Shown: positions 5,436 through 7,823 of the stretch, piece after piece
Layout: each line of letters starts with the position of its first letter
How positions within the stretch are numbered: position 1 is the first letter of the stretch
NCBI GenBank assembly: GCA_016179165.1
Contig: JACORX010000387.1
Location: forward strand, 1-7,823
DNA length: 7,823 bases
Reading direction: 5' to 3'
From: Candidatus Rokuibacteriota bacterium
Lineage (GTDB): Bacteria; Methylomirabilota; Methylomirabilia; Rokubacteriales; CSP1-6
The notes under the pieces: model-generated
Database searches by the model: none
Told to the model about the DNA's origin: nothing
What the model saw: the letters and a program-made list of their open reading frames with translations, nothing else
Position numbers and translations under genes: made by a program

Positions 5436-7024
5436 GCAGTCTCCCAGCCGCCGGCGCGCCGCCGCTCGGCGGAGCGCTCAGACGCCAGGCGCCCTTCTTC
5501 GGCGTCCGAGAGATCGGCGAAGGACATGGACGCCGCGATGGCGCGGTGGCCGGCCTGCTCGGCGATAAGCCGGTGCATCGCCTGGCAGATCCGCCTGTAC
5601 GCCGGGTGACCCTGGGGCGTGGTCCGCAGCTCGATCATGTGCATCGCCTCGCGCGCATTGATCTCCATGTAGAAGCGCACGCGGTAGGCCATGGCCACGG
5701 CGTACGGCGCCACCTCCGGGAGGCCCGCGGCCGTGAGCGCCTCGTAGAGCCCCGCCGCGTCGTCCATGACCCGCCGCCAGTCCGGGAGCGCCCCGGCCGT
5801 CTCGATCTCCTCGGAGACGACCCAGCCGTGGCGCGTGGACAAGGGCTGCCACTCCAGCGTCAGCAGCCGGTGGCGCTGGAGGTCGCGGAACGCGCCGTAG
5901 TCGCCGAGCACGTCGAAGCGGTACGCCGTGCGCTCGAAGGCGCGCCCCGGCTTGTGCCGCCTGTTGGCGCGCGCGCCCACGTAAGCCTCCAGCACCTCGC
6001 GCCGTTCCTCGGCACCGAGCTTGCGCGCCACCGCCAGCAGCTGGTCGTCGGGAAGCCGCGAGGAGGAGTACAGCGCCGCTGCCACCACCTTGAGCTCGCC
6101 CTCGGGATCGAAGTCCGTCAGCGTCACCTCGCCGCGCGGCTCGGGCTCGATCCCGGCGAGAAGGCGCCCGGCGACGTCGCTCGTCCCCCGCCGCGCGGCC
6201 TCGATGTAGCGGCTCCATGCCCCGCCACGCTCGGGCCGGTCCACGCGCGTGAGGAAGGCGGGGATGACCTTGCGGAGCTCCACCAGCATCTGCCCGGCAT
6301 AGTCGCGCACCTCGGCAAGCGGGTGGGTGCGCATGCGGAGCAGCAGCGCCTCGTAGCCCTGGCCCGTGCCGAAAATGCCCACGCTCGAGCGCGTGGCCGC
6401 CGGCAGGAGGCCGCGCAGGCTGTCGAGCGCCTTGGCCCGGATGGTCGCGCGCCAGGCGGCGGCGTTGTCGCCGGCGGGCTCGGGCAGGCGCGCGGTCCAG
6501 TGCTCGCGCATCGGCTCGATCCAGCGCGCGTAGGTCTCGAACGCCCGGTCGAGCGTCTCGACGTAGCGCCGCCGCAGCGGGTGGCCGTCGAGCTCGGCCG
6601 GGACGTGGTACTTCCAGCGCCCGCCCGGCCTGTCCGTGTACGGGATGTAGCGCGTGGACTGCTCGAGGTAGGCCATGAGCCGGCCCCACTCGAGCACCTT
6701 GGTCAAGATGTTGGAGGCGCCCTCGCAGGCCAGGTGCACGCCGCCCAACTGGGCCACGGAGTCGTCGCCGTACTCGGAGAAGACCCGCTCGTAGAGCTGC
6801 TCGGCCCGGGCCGTTCCGACGGTCCGCGCAGCGGCGCCGGCGTGCGATCGTTCGACGAACTCGTCGAGAAAGAGACGGCGGAGCGACTTGGCCGAGCGCG
6901 AGTAGCGAGCAAAGAGCGCGCCCTTGACGACCTCGGGCAGGTTGACGAGGGCGAAGATCGGCCCGTCGAGGTTGGTGAAGTAGGGCACGAGCGCGGCCCG
7001 CTCCTCGGGGCTGAACGTCTCCAC
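5432..7024 (-). CDS. ThyX-like protein with two tandem ThyX-type halves, 530 aa
   Basis: This is related to flavin-dependent thymidylate synthase (ThyX, dUMP to dTMP using methylenetetrahydrofolate, FAD and NADPH) but is about twice the usual 220-250 residues and made of two related halves. In the first half, YGDDSVAQLGGVHLA (85-99) and WGRLMAYLEQSTRYIPY (113-129) sit where ThyX has its H/E segment and RHRx7S motif. The Ser and following Arg-Tyr remain but RHR is replaced by WGR. The second half keeps RHR (384-386), but the serine comes after nine residues rather than seven (RHRLLTLEWQPLSTRH). It also has INAREAMHMIELR (455-467), resembling the ThyX segment that holds the late substrate-binding arginine. 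Long ThyX homologues of this kind exist, and whether they make dTMP is uncertain. The start is GTG 7024-7022, preceded by AGGA 7 bases upstream. It is coupled to the DinB-like gene downstream. Confidence 0.85.
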   Translation of the reverse strand: METFSPEERAALVPYFTNLDGPIFALVNLPEVVKGALFARYSRSAKSLRRLFLDEFVERSHAGAAARTVGTARAEQLYERVFSEYGDDSVAQLGGVHLACEGASNILTKVLEWGRLMAYLEQSTRYIPYTDRPGGRWKYHVPAELDGHPLRRRYVETLDRAFETYARWIEPMREHWTARLPEPAGDNAAAWRATIRAKALDSLRGLLPAATRSSVGIFGTGQGYEALLLRMRTHPLAEVRDYAGQMLVELRKVIPAFLTRVDRPERGGAWSRYIEAARRGTSDVAGRLLAGIEPEPRGEVTLTDFDPEGELKVVAAALYSSSRLPDDQLLAVARKLGAEERREVLEAYVGARANRRHKPGRAFERTAYRFDVLGDYGAFRDLQRHRLLTLEWQPLSTRHGWVVSEEIETAGALPDWRRVMDDAAGLYEALTAAGLPEVAPYAVAMAYRVRFYMEINAREAMHMIELRTTPQGHPAYRRICQAMHRLIAEQAGHRAIAASMSFADLSDAEEGRLASERSAERRRAGGWETA

Positions 7025-7030
7025 GCGGCT

Positions 7031-7039
7031 ATCCTAGCA
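7031..7039 (-). promoter_or_regulatory. Extended -10-like element or ribosome-binding site of the ThyX-like gene
   Basis: On the minus strand TGCTAGGAT (7039-7031) matches an extended -10 (TGn plus TAGGAT, 4 of 6), placed so that transcription would begin exactly at the GTG start. The same bases contain AGGA at a good Shine-Dalgarno distance. The two readings exclude each other. No good -35 is visible because that region is the end of repeat copy C. Confidence 0.3.
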
Positions 7040-7046
7040 CGCGCCC

Positions 7047-7190
7047 GCAGGCGGCCGATAAGGGCCCAGCTGCGTCATTTAGCAAAATCTGTTGGGGCGC
7101 CCTCGGCTGCGGGCTCAACGTACAGGGAGTACGCCTCGCGTGCGGCCCTTCGGGCGCCGCCTCGCAGCTGGACCCTTCTCGACCGCCTGC
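7047..7190 (+). repeat. Dispersed hairpin repeat, copy C
   Basis: This copy (144 bases) has the best-preserved ends: bases 7047-7074 and 7163-7190 are inverted repeats of 28 bases with 25 matches. Inside are GGCGCCC...GGGCGCC arms and the apical hairpin CGTAC-AGGGA-GTACG (7119-7133). It has about 13 extra A/T-rich bases near 7077-7093 compared with copies A and B. It fills most of the gap between the ThyX-like gene and the cupin remnant, whose stop codon follows directly at 7193-7191. Confidence 0.85.
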
Positions 7191-7271
7191 CTATCGGGCA
7201 AGGTAAGTATCGGCTCCGGTGAACATGTCCTCGCGCGGGGGCGCGAAGGCGTCGATGACTTCCGTCTGGCA
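7191..7271 (-). pseudogene. 3' remnant of a cupin-domain gene
   Basis: The minus strand reads TEVIDAFAPPRED then MFTGADTYLAR and a TAG stop (7265-7191). This is the tail pattern I associate with small single-domain cupins (a final strand 'x-V-I-D-x-F-x-P-P-R-E-D' followed by a short helix). A whole cupin of about 110 residues would need some 250 more bases upstream, but that DNA is the promoter and coding region of the lipoprotein gene on the other strand. Further upstream text in other frames (LPPALWHPAS or VAPGVRNA around 7275-7310) might be frameshifted cupin sequence, but I cannot decide. There is no start codon with a ribosome-binding site. It probably once preceded the ThyX-like gene on the same strand. 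The identification is by recalled family pattern. Confidence 0.5.
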
Positions 7272-7327
7272 TTCCTGACGCCGGGTGCCACAGGGCTGGC
7301 GGTAGCGTCCGGGCACGTCCAGCCTCG

Positions 7328-7357
7328 TTGACCCCGTCGAACGGCACGTGTGATAAT
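7328..7357 (+). promoter_or_regulatory. Sigma-70 promoter of the lipoprotein gene, leaderless geometry
   Basis: TTGACC (7328-7333, 5 of 6 to the -35 consensus) and GATAAT (7352-7357, 5 of 6 to the -10) are 18 bases apart, and the -10 is extended by TGT (7349-7351). With the last -10 base at -7, transcription starts at 7364, which is the A of the ATG. The rest of the 339-base gap from 7025 is repeat copy C and the cupin remnant, and I see nothing else in it. Confidence 0.6.
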
Positions 7358-7363
7358 CGGACC

Positions 7364-7693
7364 ATGCGCCCGGCCCTCGTGGTGGTCCCGCTTCTGGTGG
7401 CGACGCTCTCGGCCGGATGCATCTCGGCCAAGTTCGGCCGCGAATTCGCATCGCCCGACTCCCTCGCGATCATCGTGGGCAAGACCGACAAGCGCGAGCT
7501 CCAGCGCCTCTTCGGCGAGCCCTACCAGGTCGGCATCGACAGCGGGGATGCGACGTGGCGCTGGTTCTTCGGCCAGCACAGCCGGGGCACGGAGCTGACC
7601 AAGGACCTTTCCGTGCGCTTCAACAGCGACGGCACCGTCAAGTCCTACGCCTTCACATCCAACTTTCCCGACGACATGAAACGCCTCAAGTAG
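7364..7693 (+). CDS. Small outer-membrane-type lipoprotein, SmpA/OmlA (BamE)-like, 109 aa
   Basis: This is a short secreted lipoprotein. The N-terminus MRPALVVVPLLVATLSAGC has one Arg, a hydrophobic core and a lipobox ending SAGC, so Cys19 would be lipidated after signal peptidase II cleavage. The mature part has the SmpA/OmlA pattern: IIVGKTDKRELQRLFGEP (about 43-60), a TWRWFF strand, then LSVRFNSDGTVKSYAF (about 84-99). In BamE this fold supports the outer-membrane beta-barrel assembly machine, but many paralogues with the fold have unrelated or unknown roles, so I do not name it bamE. The ATG at 7364 is chosen because a full signal peptide follows it. An in-frame TTG at 7328 would add 12 residues before the signal peptide and coincides with the -35 box. 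There is no Shine-Dalgarno, consistent with a leaderless message. The tautomerase gene follows 12 bases after its stop. An outer membrane (Gram-negative cell plan) is implied. Confidence 0.85.
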   Translation: MRPALVVVPLLVATLSAGCISAKFGREFASPDSLAIIVGKTDKRELQRLFGEPYQVGIDSGDATWRWFFGQHSRGTELTKDLSVRFNSDGTVKSYAFTSNFPDDMKRLK

Positions 7694-7705
7694 AAAGGAC
7701 ACCGC

Positions 7706-7823
7706 ATGCCCAACATCACCGTCCAGTGGTATGCCGGCCGCACTCCGAAGCAGAAGCGCGAGATCACGGCCGCCATCACCGAGGCCATGGTCAAGATCGG
7801 CAAGACCACGCCCGACCAGGTGC
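7706..7823 (+). CDS. 4-oxalocrotonate tautomerase-family protein (5' part)
   Basis: The visible 39 residues begin MPNITVQWYAGRTPKQKREI. After removal of the initiator Met, Pro1 would be the catalytic base of the 4-OT family, small cofactor-free enzymes that shift double bonds in keto-enol substrates. The first strand (NITVQWYAGRT) followed by the helix QKREITAAITEAMVKIG is the classic family pattern, whose members are usually 60-80 residues, so roughly half is seen before the window ends. AAAGGA (7694-7699) lies 6 bases before the ATG, and the gene follows the lipoprotein stop by 12 bases, making a two-gene operon. The substrate is unknown. The following residues KTTPDQV match the usual T/P-rich turn before the second strand. 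Confidence 0.88.
   Translation, partial: MPNITVQWYAGRTPKQKREITAAITEAMVKIGKTTPDQV

Noticed and set aside
3266..7190. CRISPR array or group II intron explanation for the three repeats
   Set aside because: The copies are far apart, in both orientations, longer than CRISPR repeats, with no regular spacers, and they lack any intron domain V-like or reverse-transcriptase sequence.
5546..7222. Long plus-strand open frame opposite the ThyX-like gene
   Set aside because: It is the GC-rich antisense shadow of a clear gene. Composition is dominated by R, G, A and H, with no recognisable motif and no sensible start.

Overview
This window is GC-rich and almost fully coding, with strong G/C preference at third codon positions. 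It looks like part of a chromosome from an uncultured, probably soil or subsurface, bacterium. The gene mix (CoxD-like MoxR ATPase, long ThyX-like protein, M20D amidohydrolase, cupin remnant, 4-OT-type tautomerase) and the style of the intergenic repeats remind me of Candidatus Rokubacteria / Methylomirabilota. That placement is an impression from recall and was not tested. I see no rRNA, tRNA, CRISPR array, prophage or intact insertion sequence.

Left block, minus strand (1-1629). A CoxD-like MoxR AAA+ ATPase is followed after 5 bases by an unrecognised 181-residue protein. After a further 117-base gap come the first 15 codons of a gene with a TTG start that resembles the N-terminus of CoxE-type VWA proteins. 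The layout suggests a coxD/coxE-like chaperone pair with an uncharacterised protein between them. A 337-base divergent intergenic region follows. It holds a palindrome over the ATPase promoter, a 23-base-spaced direct repeat, and a good sigma-54 (-24/-12) match in front of the next gene.

Centre, plus strand (1967-4672). A soluble GAF-domain histidine kinase with no response regulator in view is followed by an M20D-type metallo-amidohydrolase that has its own probable sigma-70 promoter.

Right-centre, minus strand (7024 to 4854). A ThyX-like protein made of two tandem ThyX-type halves is translationally coupled, through a GTGA overlap, to a DinB-like four-helix protein. Upstream of it lies a 3' fragment of a cupin gene.

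Right end, plus strand (7364-7823). A small SmpA/OmlA(BamE)-like lipoprotein gene, apparently transcribed as a leaderless message, is followed by a tautomerase cut by the window edge.

The most unusual content is a dispersed 125-165 base element present three times (3266-3390, 4704-4868 reversed, 7047-7190). Each copy can fold end to end into a nested hairpin. Each copy touches, or lies within about 5 bases of, the stop codon of a gene, and one copy supplies the last codons and stop of the DinB-like gene. The apical stem shows a compensatory base-pair change between copies. This looks like a lineage-specific REP- or MITE-like family. Its function is unknown.
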